DNA of 64,000 bases from Cohnella phaseoli (GCF_003386235.1 NZ_QRDZ01000030.1:1-64000); one strand, 5' to 3'. Counted from the first letter of the stretch, positions 41,493-51,180 are shown. The notes: generated from the sequence alone by a model not told the origin. Program-made: numbers and translations.

Positions 41493-43499
41493 ATGATGGA
41501 GAAACGACCGGCAGAGCGTATGCCCGACCGGGAGGAGCTGGGCATGGCGATTCAGGTGTGGCTGCATTCCTCCATTGCGATCGCCGATATTCGTCAGTGG
41601 GCGGTCGAGTCCGGAGAACCGATCGACGAGTACCGAATGCCGAGCAGCATGTTCGTCTGCTCCTACGGAGGTCCGGCGGAGGTGCGGCTGAACGATGAGC
41701 TGTACAGCGTGGAGAGATTCGGTCTTTTTCACGGAGGCAAAGGGACACGGCTGTCTATTCGTCCTACCGGATCGAGATGCGACTGCTACGCGTTGTATTA
41801 TAAAGCGGAGGAGCCGCCGTTCTACAAGACGGAGCTGAAGCGGCTGCTGAGCGTCGTGAATCCGTTTCGGGAGCTGTACGGCTTTGCGCCGCGGAATCCG
41901 ATTTTCTTCGTGGAGCAGCTGCGGCAAATGCACGAGCGTTGGAACGGGCCGGCCCCGCTTCAGCGCTTTTTCGGCAAAGCCGCCTTCTATCGGTTCGTCT
42001 GCGAGATTTACGAGGAGCTGAAGCAGGGCGGCGTGGATGTTTTGCAGCCCGACGTCGTGGCGCTTGTCAAAGGGTATATCGACGAGCACTATCGCGAAGC
42101 GGTATCGCTGCAAGCGATGGCCGAAATGTTCCATGTCAGCGCCGGCCATCTGAGTCGGCTGTTCAAGAAGCAGGAGCGCTTCAGCCCGCAGGAATACTTG
42201 ATCCGAACAAGGGTGGAGGCGGCTCGAACGCATCTGTTAAGCACGGACGCCACGCTGCGGGAGATTGCCTGGAGCTGCGGCTTTTCCGACGAGTTCCATC
42301 TGATCAAAACGTTCAAAAGCCACTTCAAGATGACGCCCGGCGACTGCAGGAAAATAAGTTCAATCCGATTGCGCGATACCGCCATAGGATATGGCGCGAA
42401 CCTCCCTTATTCTGATAGTGGACTGGCAAAGCCGGATCACTTATCGGGAAAAGGGGAGTATTCGATGTTTGGAGCAAATAGAAGCAAGACGATGATGGCG
42501 ACCGCAGCGCTCAGCTTGATGCTGATGCTGTCGGCCTGTTCTTCCGCGCCGGCCGCGTCGCCGTCGCCCTCGGGCGCTAGCGGGACAAGCCCGGCTGCGA
42601 GCCCGGTCGCCTCAAGCGCAGCGGAGAGCGCGTCGAGCCAGACGGCGCCCGCCTCGCCAGCGACTGCCGCAACGAGGGAGTTCGAGCATGCCGGCGGAAA
42701 ATCGGTCGTTCCGGCCGATCCGCAGCGCATCGTGGCGGACTGGTACTACGGAGAGCTGCTGGCGCTTGGCGTAAGGCCGGTCGGCTATCCGGAATACTTG
42801 CTGAGCGAATATCCTTATCGGGAGGCCGAGGGAACGGAAGGGTTCGCGGAGTCGATGGAGCAGGTCATCGAAATGAAGCCGGACCTGATCATCTCGACTT
42901 GGGACGACAGCTACAAGGAATTTTCCAAGATTGCGCCTTCGGTATTGCTGAAGCTGAACAACGGTGTAATCGACAAGATGCGCGTACTCGGGCAATTGGT
43001 GAACAGGGAGGAGGAAGCGGAGGAATGGATTGCTTCGTTCGAGGAGAAGCTGGCGAAGGCGAAGCAGCGATTGGCCGACAACGCTCCTGCGGACACGACC
43101 GTAACGATTTTGAGCATTTTCCAGAAAGACGTGAAGGTGTTCGGCTACCGCAACATGGGCGGAGACGTTCTGTACAACCTTCTGCAGGTCAAGCCTCCCG
43201 AGAAGGTGCGGGAAATGTTCGACGGAACGGAAGCATGGAACCATGCCGTTTCTTTCGAACAACTGCCTGAAATTGCAGGCACGCATATTATTTTAACGAC
43301 GTATGATGCCGAGGGAACGGGGCGCGAGACGCTGGAGCGGCTGGAGCAGAGCCCGATCTGGCAAAATCTTGACGCGGTCAAAAACAACCGGGTGCACAAA
43401 ATCTCGTACTACGACTTGTTCTTCGACGATCCGATCGCCATCGAGCATCAGATCGAGCTGCTGACGGACATGATTCTGGGACAGTCGGCCGATCAATAA
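41493..43499 (+). CDS. AraC regulator and FecB-type lipoprotein in one reading frame
   Basis: One uninterrupted frame of 668 codons. Residues about 1-165 are an AraC sensor domain and about 185-290 the AraC double helix-turn-helix (LQAMAEMFHVSAGHLSRLFKK, IAWSCGFSDEFHLIKTFKSHF). After a linker of about 35 residues, Met325 starts a textbook lipoprotein signal peptide with lipobox LSAC. A Ser/Ala/Pro linker and a FecB-type binding domain follow (about 390-668). AAGGGGAG sits 6 nt before the Met325 codon (42465), so a free 344-aa lipoprotein can be made internally. Full-length product would be a membrane-spanning regulator with an outside metallophore sensor. Bacillus Btr fuses the same two domain types, but without a signal peptide between. 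Confidence 0.85.
   Translation: MMEKRPAERMPDREELGMAIQVWLHSSIAIADIRQWAVESGEPIDEYRMPSSMFVCSYGGPAEVRLNDELYSVERFGLFHGGKGTRLSIRPTGSRCDCYALYYKAEEPPFYKTELKRLLSVVNPFRELYGFAPRNPIFFVEQLRQMHERWNGPAPLQRFFGKAAFYRFVCEIYEELKQGGVDVLQPDVVALVKGYIDEHYREAVSLQAMAEMFHVSAGHLSRLFKKQERFSPQEYLIRTRVEAARTHLLSTDATLREIAWSCGFSDEFHLIKTFKSHFKMTPGDCRKISSIRLRDTAIGYGANLPYSDSGLAKPDHLSGKGEYSMFGANRSKTMMATAALSLMLMLSACSSAPAASPSPSGASGTSPAASPVASSAAESASSQTAPASPATAATREFEHAGGKSVVPADPQRIVADWYYGELLALGVRPVGYPEYLLSEYPYREAEGTEGFAESMEQVIEMKPDLIISTWDDSYKEFSKIAPSVLLKLNNGVIDKMRVLGQLVNREEEAEEWIASFEEKLAKAKQRLADNAPADTTVTILSIFQKDVKVFGYRNMGGDVLYNLLQVKPPEKVREMFDGTEAWNHAVSFEQLPEIAGTHIILTTYDAEGTGRETLERLEQSPIWQNLDAVKNNRVHKISYYDLFFDDPIAIEHQIELLTDMILGQSADQ
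42465..43499 (+). CDS. Probable internally started FecB-type lipoprotein (3' half of the fused frame)
   Basis: Same frame as the 668-codon gene. ATG 42465 is preceded by AAGGGGAG at 42451-42458 with ideal spacing. The encoded N-terminus has charged residues, the hydrophobic stretch MMATAALSLMLMLSAC and a lipobox, then the binding fold. Typical length of 344 aa for a stand-alone siderophore-binding lipoprotein. Listed separately because translation very probably also initiates here. Confidence 0.7.
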   Translation: MFGANRSKTMMATAALSLMLMLSACSSAPAASPSPSGASGTSPAASPVASSAAESASSQTAPASPATAATREFEHAGGKSVVPADPQRIVADWYYGELLALGVRPVGYPEYLLSEYPYREAEGTEGFAESMEQVIEMKPDLIISTWDDSYKEFSKIAPSVLLKLNNGVIDKMRVLGQLVNREEEAEEWIASFEEKLAKAKQRLADNAPADTTVTILSIFQKDVKVFGYRNMGGDVLYNLLQVKPPEKVREMFDGTEAWNHAVSFEQLPEIAGTHIILTTYDAEGTGRETLERLEQSPIWQNLDAVKNNRVHKISYYDLFFDDPIAIEHQIELLTDMILGQSADQ

Positions 43500-43511
43500 G
43501 AGCAACGAGAG

Positions 43512-43545
43512 AGCCTCGGAATCTTCACGAATTCCGGGCTTTTTT
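43512..43545 (+). terminator. Terminator after the AraC-lipoprotein gene
   Basis: Inverted repeat agcctcggaat/attccgggct with an 8-nt loop, followed by six T. It also lies at the convergent boundary with the AraC gene on the other strand. Confidence 0.85.
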
Positions 43546-43632
43546 GCTTGATGGAGCAGCATGTCCGTCCTTGGATTTCCCGATGCGAACCGTCTGCCTT
43601 TCTCCATTCGCAGGCCCCCGGAGCCCGGAGTC

Positions 43633-44595
43633 TTAGCTGGACCGGTCTGGGGCGGTTATTCTCCTAAACTCCTTGGGCGTAAGTCCGGTCATCCGCTTAA
43701 ACAGCTCGGTAAAGCTGGCATGCTTGCCGTAGCCGACCGCTTGAGCCACCTCCTTGATCCCCTTTCCCGAATTCAGCAGCAAATCCTTCGACTTCTCGAT
43801 GCGAACCGACTGCGCGTACTCCGTCATCGTCATTCCGTAAGCTCGCTTAAAGCCGCTCGTCAACGCGCTGGGACTCATGCAGGCCAGCCTGGCCAGAGCG
43901 TCGAGCGCCTGCTGCCGGGCGTAATTGCGCCGGATATGCTCGCGCACCGCTTCAAGGGAGTCCAGATCTCCGTCTGCGCGATGAGCGGAGGCGAGATGCG
44001 CCTTCCGATCCAGCCCCCACTGCATAAGAAAAGAGACGATTTCGAGCACCTTGCTCTCGTAATACATGTTGGCCACCTTGGGGGACGGCCGATAAGAACG
44101 AATTTGCCGCAGCGCCGCCGCAGCCTCGGGAATGGCGAAGCTGCCATTCAGCATGGAGCAGATCTCGGGCAGCGCGCGAATTTCCTCCGCGAACCTGCCG
44201 GGCAGAATCCCTTTGTAATAGGCGGGCATGAGGTTGATGCCGACGCTGCGAACGGGTACGCTGCGAGGAAAGCGCATCCGATACTCGTGCTCGTACCCTA
44301 CGTAACCGGTGAGGCTCTCTTCGCCGCCGGTCGGACTTCCATCCGCGACTTCCTCGTAGATTCCCACGTTCAAAAATGACGGCTGATCATATTGAAGCGA
44401 CACATCGCAACGGAACGCGAGATCGTTAATCGTAATCGCGAACAGATGATCGACGGGATACACCCAGACGGAACCGGTTCCCAGCGCTGGATCAAGCTCG
44501 TAGCGGATGCCCCCGCCCGAGTCGCAGTCGGCCGCAGGGGAGAAGCCTATTTGGGACAGATAGGGCAAGTACAAGGAATCGAGGATGCTTTTCAA
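43633..44595 (-). CDS. AraC-family transcriptional regulator
   Basis: A 320-aa regulator with a PchR-like layout: an N-terminal domain of about 200 residues and a C-terminal double helix-turn-helix (about 220-318, ALDALARLACMSPSALTSGFKRAYGMT, KEVAQAVGYGKHASFTELFKRMTGLTPKEFR). The start is TTG with GGAGGAGGA 5 nt before it. It is divergent from the lipoprotein/ABC pair 2 operon and shares a Fur box with it. PchR-type proteins respond to siderophores, so it is the likely activator. Confidence 0.9.
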   Translation of the reverse strand: MKSILDSLYLPYLSQIGFSPAADCDSGGGIRYELDPALGTGSVWVYPVDHLFAITINDLAFRCDVSLQYDQPSFLNVGIYEEVADGSPTGGEESLTGYVGYEHEYRMRFPRSVPVRSVGINLMPAYYKGILPGRFAEEIRALPEICSMLNGSFAIPEAAAALRQIRSYRPSPKVANMYYESKVLEIVSFLMQWGLDRKAHLASAHRADGDLDSLEAVREHIRRNYARQQALDALARLACMSPSALTSGFKRAYGMTMTEYAQSVRIEKSKDLLLNSGKGIKEVAQAVGYGKHASFTELFKRMTGLTPKEFRRITAPDRSS

Positions 44596-44689
44596 CGATT
44601 GTTCCTCCTCCGACTACCGCGCAAAAACGGAAATCTTCCGCTCAATAACGAAAGGACTGCAAAGCTATGGCGGTCTGCTTTTTTCTAAT

Positions 44690-44704
44690 TGATAATGATT
44701 ATCA
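44690..44704. promoter_or_regulatory. Fur box between divergent AraC and lipoprotein genes
   Basis: Perfect 7-1-7 inverted repeat TGATAAT-g-ATTATCA. It lies 94 nt from the AraC start and 78 nt from the lipoprotein start, so it can control both directions. Confidence 0.88.
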
Positions 44705-44782
44705 CTGCGACGGGTTATGAGAGAAATTGTAGCCAACTTCGGAGAAGAAATCAATTACAGAATCAGGCGGAGGAGAAAGAAG

Positions 44783-45712
44783 ATGAAACGAGTTGCGGTT
44801 ACGGTCATGTTATGCGGTTTGTTGGCGGTGACGGCCTGCGGCCAAGCGGAGCAGGGCGGCGAAGCGGAGGTCAGGACGGTCGACAACGGGAGAGGCCAGA
44901 AGATTGAAATTCCGGCCGAGCCCAGCCGAATCGCCGATCTGTCGGGTTCGACGGAGGAACTGCTGGCGCTGGGCATCGTTCCTGCGGCATCGGCGAACGC
45001 CGATTATGGCGATCCCAGGCAAATGTCGCCGACGATCAAGGATCGTTTGAGCGCCGATACGGTTAATCTCGGCTGGTACGGAATGCCGATCGATCTGGAG
45101 GTCGTCGCGTCCGTCAAGCCCGATCTGATTTTGCTGGGCAAGCTGTTCAACGAAGATTTGTACGACCAATTGGCCAAGATCGCCCCGACTGTTCAAGTGG
45201 CTTATCCTTATTACGAATGGCGAGAGCGTCTGGGTTTCCTGGCGGAGCTTTTCGGAGAAGAGGACAAGGATAAGGCATGGATTGCCGAATACGACAAAAA
45301 AGCGAAGGAATGGAAAGACAAGCTCCAACCGGCCGTTCAGGACGAAACGTTCGCGGTGATCGAGACCTATCCCGGCAATATCGTCATCTATTCTTCGTCG
45401 GGCTTGGCCGAGATGGTCTATCAGGATATGGGACTGAAGCAGGCGGAAGGTATCCCGGAGCCCGAGCCGTGGGGAGGGCTGGAGACCAGTCTCGAAGCTC
45501 TCACGTCCATCGACCCCGACCATTTGATTTTCCTGGAAAACAGCGAGAACAAAATGGAGGACAGCCAGGTGTGGAGCAGCATCAGCGCAGTGAAGAAGGG
45601 GAATGTCTACAAGATTACGAACGTCGACAACTACAACTACGCTTTCACGGCGCTTGGTCGCATGGAACTGCTTGATCGCATCGGAACGATGATTCTGGAT
45701 AAGCATCAATAG
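44783..45712 (+). CDS. FecB-type lipoprotein of the ABC pair 2 operon
   Basis: A 309-aa binding lipoprotein with lipobox VTAC (Cys about 17) and almost no linker before the class III fold (PSRIADLSGSTEELLALGIVPAASANADYG ... IDPDHLIFLENSENK). The frame is open 66 nt further up, but ATG 44783 has GGCGGAGGAG in front and a normal signal peptide. It ends 21 nt before the first half-transporter gene, which implies a dedicated partnership with the exporter-fold pair. Confidence 0.9.
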   Translation: MKRVAVTVMLCGLLAVTACGQAEQGGEAEVRTVDNGRGQKIEIPAEPSRIADLSGSTEELLALGIVPAASANADYGDPRQMSPTIKDRLSADTVNLGWYGMPIDLEVVASVKPDLILLGKLFNEDLYDQLAKIAPTVQVAYPYYEWRERLGFLAELFGEEDKDKAWIAEYDKKAKEWKDKLQPAVQDETFAVIETYPGNIVIYSSSGLAEMVYQDMGLKQAEGIPEPEPWGGLETSLEALTSIDPDHLIFLENSENKMEDSQVWSSISAVKKGNVYKITNVDNYNYAFTALGRMELLDRIGTMILDKHQ

Positions 45713-45733
45713 CTAAGCCGAGGTGATCAGCGA

Positions 45734-47572
45734 ATGAATGCCAAATCGGAAGTGTCGGGTTTGTTGCAAATCGCCGGGGAGAAAAAGGGGCTTCTGATCG
45801 CGGCGTGCGTCTTCTCCGTTCTGTCCAGCGTGCTGCAGATCGCTCCGTTCGCGGCGGTGTATGTTATTGTCGAGGAACTGCTGAAGCATGCGGGAGACCC
45901 GGCAAGCATGGACAAGGGGCTTCTTCTGTACTGGGGAGTTGTCGCGCTGACGGCTCTGGCCGCGGCGCTGGTCGCCATGTATGTCAGCCTCATGTGTTCG
46001 CATATTGCCGCCTTCGACATTCTGTATCGGCTCCGCGTACGGCTGGCCGATCATGTCGCCAAAGTTCCGATGGGTTATCATACGAAAACGGCAACCGGAG
46101 AATTGAAAAAAATTATCGAAGTCAGCGTCGAGAAAATCGAGAAGTTCATCGCGCATCAGCTCCCCGACATCGTCGGTGCAGTCACGATTCCGCTTCTGTT
46201 CGTCGGGGGCCTGATCTGGTTGGACTGGAGGCTGGCGCTGGCGCTGCTCGTTCCGATCGGCTTCGGCTTCTGGCTGCAGGCCCGGATGTTCGGCAGCGAA
46301 GACGGACGCAAGGCGTACCGGGAATTCCAGTATGCGACGGAGGAGATGAACGCGACGGGCATCGAATACGTTCGGGGAATGCCCGCGGTCAAAGCGTTCG
46401 GCGTGAAGGCGGACGACTTCCTTACGTTCAGATCCGCCGTTACCCGCTATCGTGATCTTTCTCTTCGCATTACAGATTTGTACAAAACGTCGTACAGCGT
46501 CTTTTTCGTCCTGATCAGCTCGCTGTTTACGTTCGTGGCGCCTATCGGCGTCGCTCTGGCGAGCGATCGCGCGGATAGCCGGGCGTTCGCCGTGACGTTT
46601 ATTCTGTTCTTGATTGTAACGCCGAGCTTATCGGCACCGCTGCTTAAGCTGATGTATGCGGGAGGCGCGATGAGGGAGATCGTGGAGGGCAACAAGCGGA
46701 TCGCCGCTGTTCTGGCGGAGGCGCCCGTCGAGGAGCCTCTTCGTCCCCTGGCGCCCGTCTCGTATGAGATCTCTTTCGAGCAGGTGTCGTTTGCCTATGA
46801 GAGCAAGGATAGCAAAGATTACAAGCCGGCGTTGAGAGGGATCGATTTCGTCGCTAAGGCGGGCGAAATGACTGCGCTCGTCGGGCCTTCGGGCGGCGGC
46901 AAGTCGACGATCGCGAATTTGCTGCTGCGCTTCTGGGACGTGCAGGAAGGCGTTATCAAAATCGGAGGCGTTCCGATTCGCGACATCGGGACGGAGAAGC
47001 TGATGCAGACGGTGTCCTTCGTTTTTCAGGATGTGCATCTGTTCCATGACACGATCGAGACGAATATCCGGATGGGCAACGCAGGCGCGACGAGGGAAGA
47101 GGTGGAGGCTGCGGCGAAAGCGGCTTGCTGTCATGATTTCATTGAGAAGCTGCCCGACGGATACGATACGAAAATCGGCGAGGGAGGAACGTATTTGTCC
47201 GGCGGGGAGATGCAGCGGGTTGCCATCGCACGGGCGCTGCTGAAGAACGCCCCGATTCTCGTGCTCGACGAGGCGACCGCCTACGCGGATGCGGAGAACG
47301 AGAGCAACATTCGACGGGGGCTGGCGGAGCTGGCGAAAGGTAAAACGGTGTTGATCATCGCTCATCGTCTGTCCAGCGTCAGGTCCGCCGAGCAGATTCT
47401 TGTCGTCAAGCAGGGACAGATCGCGGAACGGGGAACGCATGACGAGCTGCGGAAGCTTGACGGGCTGTACGAGCAGATGTGGCTGGCCCATACGAGCGCC
47501 GCTTCCTGGAGACTGGGAAGGACCGAAGCGTCGCTTGCCGCCGCCGTCGAGAGGGAGGAGAGCAGGTCGTGA
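45734..47572 (+). CDS. Exporter-fold ABC half-transporter, pair 2 subunit A
   Basis: A 612-aa TMD-NBD protein. Six helices (about 15-310) are followed by an ATPase with Walker A GPSGGGKS, signature LSGGEMQR, Walker B ILVLDEAT and the unusual D-loop AYADAENE. The motif YVRGMPAVKAFG in the coupling region is shared with the A subunits of pairs 1 and 3. It overlaps subunit B by 4 nt (GTGA). With the binding protein upstream, import is the likely direction; export of a metallophore cannot be excluded from sequence. Confidence 0.87.
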   Translation: MNAKSEVSGLLQIAGEKKGLLIAACVFSVLSSVLQIAPFAAVYVIVEELLKHAGDPASMDKGLLLYWGVVALTALAAALVAMYVSLMCSHIAAFDILYRLRVRLADHVAKVPMGYHTKTATGELKKIIEVSVEKIEKFIAHQLPDIVGAVTIPLLFVGGLIWLDWRLALALLVPIGFGFWLQARMFGSEDGRKAYREFQYATEEMNATGIEYVRGMPAVKAFGVKADDFLTFRSAVTRYRDLSLRITDLYKTSYSVFFVLISSLFTFVAPIGVALASDRADSRAFAVTFILFLIVTPSLSAPLLKLMYAGGAMREIVEGNKRIAAVLAEAPVEEPLRPLAPVSYEISFEQVSFAYESKDSKDYKPALRGIDFVAKAGEMTALVGPSGGGKSTIANLLLRFWDVQEGVIKIGGVPIRDIGTEKLMQTVSFVFQDVHLFHDTIETNIRMGNAGATREEVEAAAKAACCHDFIEKLPDGYDTKIGEGGTYLSGGEMQRVAIARALLKNAPILVLDEATAYADAENESNIRRGLAELAKGKTVLIIAHRLSSVRSAEQILVVKQGQIAERGTHDELRKLDGLYEQMWLAHTSAASWRLGRTEASLAAAVEREESRS

Positions 47573-49311
47573 AGCGTTACTTGTATAATATATCGGGCGG
47601 TAATGTTCGCAGCTTGTGGTCCGCAGCCTTCGCCGCGCTGCTTGACGGAATCGCGAAGGTCGTTCCCGCAGCGTTATTGGCCGATCTGCTCCATACGGTT
47701 TATCGCGCTTTTGCCGAGCCGGAAGCGGGACTGGACACCGGGAGATTGTGGGCTGCGTGCGCCGTTCTGATCGCTTGGCTGTTCGTATCGTATGCGGCGT
47801 ATGGGCGACTGTACGACAAGTCGTACAAGACGGCCTACCGCTTGTCGGCGTCCGGCAGGCTGAGGCTGGCCGAGCATCTGCGCCATCTATCGCTGGGGTA
47901 TTTCGGCAAGCGCGATCCGGCGGACATGACCAACCTGCTGCTGAGCGACTATGGTCAAGTGGAACATACGGTGTCCCACAACGTGCCGCAGTTGATCAGC
48001 GGGATTATGCTGCCGCTGCTGGCTCTGGCGGGTCTTGCATTCGTCGATTGGAGGATGGCGCTGGCGATGTTCGCTGCCGTTCCGCTCGGACTGTTGCTAC
48101 TCTGGCTGACTGATTCCATGCAGGAGAGGCTAAGTGAACGCCATGTTCGGGCGAAAAACGAGGCTGCCAGCCGTCTGCAGGAATATTTGGGCGGCATTCG
48201 CGAAATTAAGGCCCATCATATGGGCGGCGAGCGGTTCGAGCGGCTGCGGCTTTCCTTCGAGCGCCTGAAACGCGCTTCAATCCGGCTGGAAGGCAGAATG
48301 GGGCCGCTCATTATGGGCGCGATGCTGCTGACCCGCTCAGGCATGACGATCATGATCGCGGCCGGGAGCTATTGGCTGGCCGGAGGGGAGCTGTCGCTCT
48401 CCATCTTCCTGCTCTTCCTGCTGGTCGGCACGCGGATATTCGAGCCGCTGACCGCCGTGCTAATGAACTATGGAGAGATGAGATATTCCGCCTTCAGCGC
48501 GAGGCGCATCATGGACGTCCGGCAGGAGCTGCCGATGCAAGGAAGCGAAAGCGTCGATCCCCGAGGCCCGATCGTCTTCGATCGGGTCACGTTCGGATAT
48601 GACGAACGCGAGCCCGTGCTTAAAGGGCTATCGTTCACGATTGAGCCGAATGCGATTACTGCGCTGGTCGGACCGTCCGGCAGCGGGAAAAGCACGGTAA
48701 CGCGCCTGGTCGCGCGCTTCTGGGACGTTCGGCAGGGAGAGATTCGCATCGGCGGACAGCCCCTTGGCCAAGCGGACCCGGAGGAACTGCTGCGGCATGT
48801 GGCTATCGTGTTCCAGGACGTCTATCTGTTCCGGGATACGATCGGCAACAACATCCGTATCGGGAGGATGGACGCCACGCAGGAGGAGATCGAGGAGGCG
48901 GCCAGGCGAGCCTGTTGCCATGACTTTATCTCGGCGTTGCCGCAGGGCTACGATACGCCGGTCGGGGAGGGCGGCTCGACGCTATCCGGCGGGGAGAAGC
49001 AGCGAGTCTCGATTGCCCGAGCGCTGCTCAAGAACGCGCCGATCGTGCTGTTGGACGAAGCGACCGCTTCTCTCGATCCGGAGAACGAGTATTCCGTGCA
49101 GCGGGCGATCGACGAACTGGTTGCGAACAAGACGGTCGTCGTCATCGCCCACCGGCTGAAGACCGTTCGGTACGCCGACAAAATCGTTGTGCTGGAGCGG
49201 GGGCGGCTGACGGAAGAAGGTCGGCACGATGAATTGCTGGAAAGCGGAGGACTCTACGCCAAGCTGTGGCGCTTGCAGCAGGAGTCGGAGGAGTGGCAGG
49301 TCAAAGCTTAG
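47569..49311 (+). CDS. Exporter-fold ABC half-transporter, pair 2 subunit B
   Basis: A 580-aa partner of the preceding protein. GTG 47569 overlaps the upstream stop and has GGGAGGAG before it; a longer frame exists but is overlap only. Six helices, Walker A GPSGSGKS, signature LSGGEKQR, Walker B IVLLDEAT and D-loop SLDPENE. The same asymmetry between A and B D-loops occurs in all three pairs. Confidence 0.87.
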   Translation: MKRYLYNISGGNVRSLWSAAFAALLDGIAKVVPAALLADLLHTVYRAFAEPEAGLDTGRLWAACAVLIAWLFVSYAAYGRLYDKSYKTAYRLSASGRLRLAEHLRHLSLGYFGKRDPADMTNLLLSDYGQVEHTVSHNVPQLISGIMLPLLALAGLAFVDWRMALAMFAAVPLGLLLLWLTDSMQERLSERHVRAKNEAASRLQEYLGGIREIKAHHMGGERFERLRLSFERLKRASIRLEGRMGPLIMGAMLLTRSGMTIMIAAGSYWLAGGELSLSIFLLFLLVGTRIFEPLTAVLMNYGEMRYSAFSARRIMDVRQELPMQGSESVDPRGPIVFDRVTFGYDEREPVLKGLSFTIEPNAITALVGPSGSGKSTVTRLVARFWDVRQGEIRIGGQPLGQADPEELLRHVAIVFQDVYLFRDTIGNNIRIGRMDATQEEIEEAARRACCHDFISALPQGYDTPVGEGGSTLSGGEKQRVSIARALLKNAPIVLLDEATASLDPENEYSVQRAIDELVANKTVVVIAHRLKTVRYADKIVVLERGRLTEEGRHDELLESGGLYAKLWRLQQESEEWQVKA

Positions 49312-49357
49312 GCGGCCGGTTTCGACTTTTGTCCATGTTATTTTCAGAATTGCTCCA

Positions 49358-49412
49358 TTTCCATATGCTCTCTTTTCTGCTACAATCATTTTGATATTGA
49401 GAATCATTATCG
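49358..49412 (+). promoter_or_regulatory. Promoter and Fur box before the third ABC gene
   Basis: TTTCCA, a 17-nt spacer and TACAAT at 49381-49386, followed 11 nt later by a near-perfect Fur box TGAGAAT-c-ATTATCG (49398-49412). It places the downstream ABC gene under iron control, separate from pair 2. Confidence 0.75.
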
Positions 49413-49458
49413 ATGTCATAGAGATAGCGTTGTTCAGCGCGGAAGGAGAGAGGATGAC

Positions 49459-51180
49459 TTGATTCAACGTTTTTTTGCGTATTACCGGCCTTATAAAGGA
49501 TTGTTCATGCTCGATTTCGGCTGCGCGATTATTGCCGGCTTGCTGGAACTGGCGTTTCCGATGGCCGTTAACTCGTTTATCGACGATCTGCTGCCGGGAA
49601 GCAAATGGGGGCTGATTCTATGGGCTTCGGTCGGGCTGGTCGCTTTGTATGCACTGAATACCGTATTGATGTATATCGTCAACTATTGGGGGCATATGCT
49701 GGGCATCAATATCGAGACGGATATGCGGCGCAAGCTGTTCTCGCATATTCAGAAGCTGTCGTTCCGCTTTTTCGACAATACGAAGACCGGCCATCTGGTC
49801 GGACGGCTAAGCAACGATATGAACATGATCGGCGAGATGGCGCACCACGGTCCGGAGGATCTGTTTATCGCGATCATGACGCTGACCGGCTCCTTCGCGC
49901 TCATGCTGGCGATCAACTGGAAGCTGGCGGTGATGACCTTCATTATCGTGCCGGCGATTATTTGGGTGGTTGTATACTTCAACGGCAAAATGACGAAGGC
50001 GATTCACCAATTGTTTGGCGATATCGGCGACTTCAATGCCCGCATTGAGGACAACGTAGGCGGGATCCGCGTCGTCAAGGCGTTCTCCAACGAGTCGTTC
50101 GAGGAAACGCGATTTGCGGAAAACAATGGACGCTTCCGCCTGACGAAGCTGATGTCCTACAAGCTGATCGCCAAAAACGGCTCGATCAGCTACATGATGA
50201 TGCGCTTTGTTACGCTGTTCGTCATGGTATGCGGCACATGGTTCGTCATTAAGGGGCAGCTTACTTATGGGCAATTCGTCGGCTTCCTGCTGCTGACCAA
50301 CGTATTTTTTCGGCCGATCGAGAAAATCAACGCCATCGTGGAAAGCTATCCGCAGGGGCTTGCCGGATTCAAGCGTTACACTGAGCTGATGGATACCGCT
50401 CCCGATGTGGCCGACGCTCCGAATGCGGCCGAGCTTGGCGCCTTCAACAGCGATATCGAGTTCGATCAAGTGAGCTTCGGCTATGAGGGTGAGAAGAAGG
50501 TGCTGCAGAACGTGAGCCTGACGGTTCGCAAAGGGGAGACGATCGCCTTCGTCGGCCCTTCCGGCGCCGGCAAGACGACGCTGTGCAGCCTGCTGCCGCG
50601 TTTCTACGAGATCGATAGCGGCGCGATTCGCATCGACGGCGTCGACATTCGCGAGGTGACCCAGGAATCGCTGCGTCGCCAGATCGGCATCGTGCAGCAG
50701 GATGTGTTCCTATTTAACGGAACGATTCGCGAGAACATCCTGTACGGTAAGCTGGACGCCACGGAAGAGGAAATCTGGGAAGCGGCGCGGCGGGCTCGTC
50801 TGAACGAGTTCATCCAGGCGCAGGAGCACGGACTGGAAACCGTCATCGGCGAGCGGGGCGTGAAGCTGTCGGGCGGACAGAAGCAGCGTCTGGCCATCGC
50901 GCGGATGTTCTTGAAAAATCCGCCGATTCTGATTCTGGACGAAGCGACGTCGGCGCTGGATACGGAGACGGAGCTGGCGATTCAGCAATCGCTGTCCGAG
51001 CTGTCGCAGGGTCGGACAACGCTCGTGATTGCCCACCGTCTGGCGACGATCAAGGATGCGGACCGCATCGTCGTCGTAACGGAGGAAGGCATTACCGAGC
51101 AGGGGCGCCATCGCGAATTGGTCGCTGCCGGGGGCGTCTACAGCCGTCTGCATCAGGCGCAATTCGGCCAACTCGCTTAA
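49459..51180 (+). CDS. Homodimer-type exporter-fold ABC transporter (ATP-binding/permease)
   Basis: A 573-aa half-transporter of the BmrA/YfiB type. Six helices (about 15-300) and an ATPase with Walker A GPSGAGKT, Q-loop IVQQDVFLF, signature LSGGQKQR, Walker B ILILDEATSALD and H-switch IAHR, all canonical. Unlike the paired genes it has a standard D-loop, so it probably works as a homodimer. The start is TTG with AAGGAGAG upstream. Its own Fur-type promoter suggests export of a metallophore or intermediates; inference. Confidence 0.85.
   Translation: MIQRFFAYYRPYKGLFMLDFGCAIIAGLLELAFPMAVNSFIDDLLPGSKWGLILWASVGLVALYALNTVLMYIVNYWGHMLGINIETDMRRKLFSHIQKLSFRFFDNTKTGHLVGRLSNDMNMIGEMAHHGPEDLFIAIMTLTGSFALMLAINWKLAVMTFIIVPAIIWVVVYFNGKMTKAIHQLFGDIGDFNARIEDNVGGIRVVKAFSNESFEETRFAENNGRFRLTKLMSYKLIAKNGSISYMMMRFVTLFVMVCGTWFVIKGQLTYGQFVGFLLLTNVFFRPIEKINAIVESYPQGLAGFKRYTELMDTAPDVADAPNAAELGAFNSDIEFDQVSFGYEGEKKVLQNVSLTVRKGETIAFVGPSGAGKTTLCSLLPRFYEIDSGAIRIDGVDIREVTQESLRRQIGIVQQDVFLFNGTIRENILYGKLDATEEEIWEAARRARLNEFIQAQEHGLETVIGERGVKLSGGQKQRLAIARMFLKNPPILILDEATSALDTETELAIQQSLSELSQGRTTLVIAHRLATIKDADRIVVVTEEGITEQGRHRELVAAGGVYSRLHQAQFGQLA

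Noticed and set aside
42360..42464. Fur promoter inside the first AraC-lipoprotein frame, by analogy with the second
   Set aside because: No Fur palindrome or convincing -35/-10 pair is visible there; only the internal ribosome binding site is supported.
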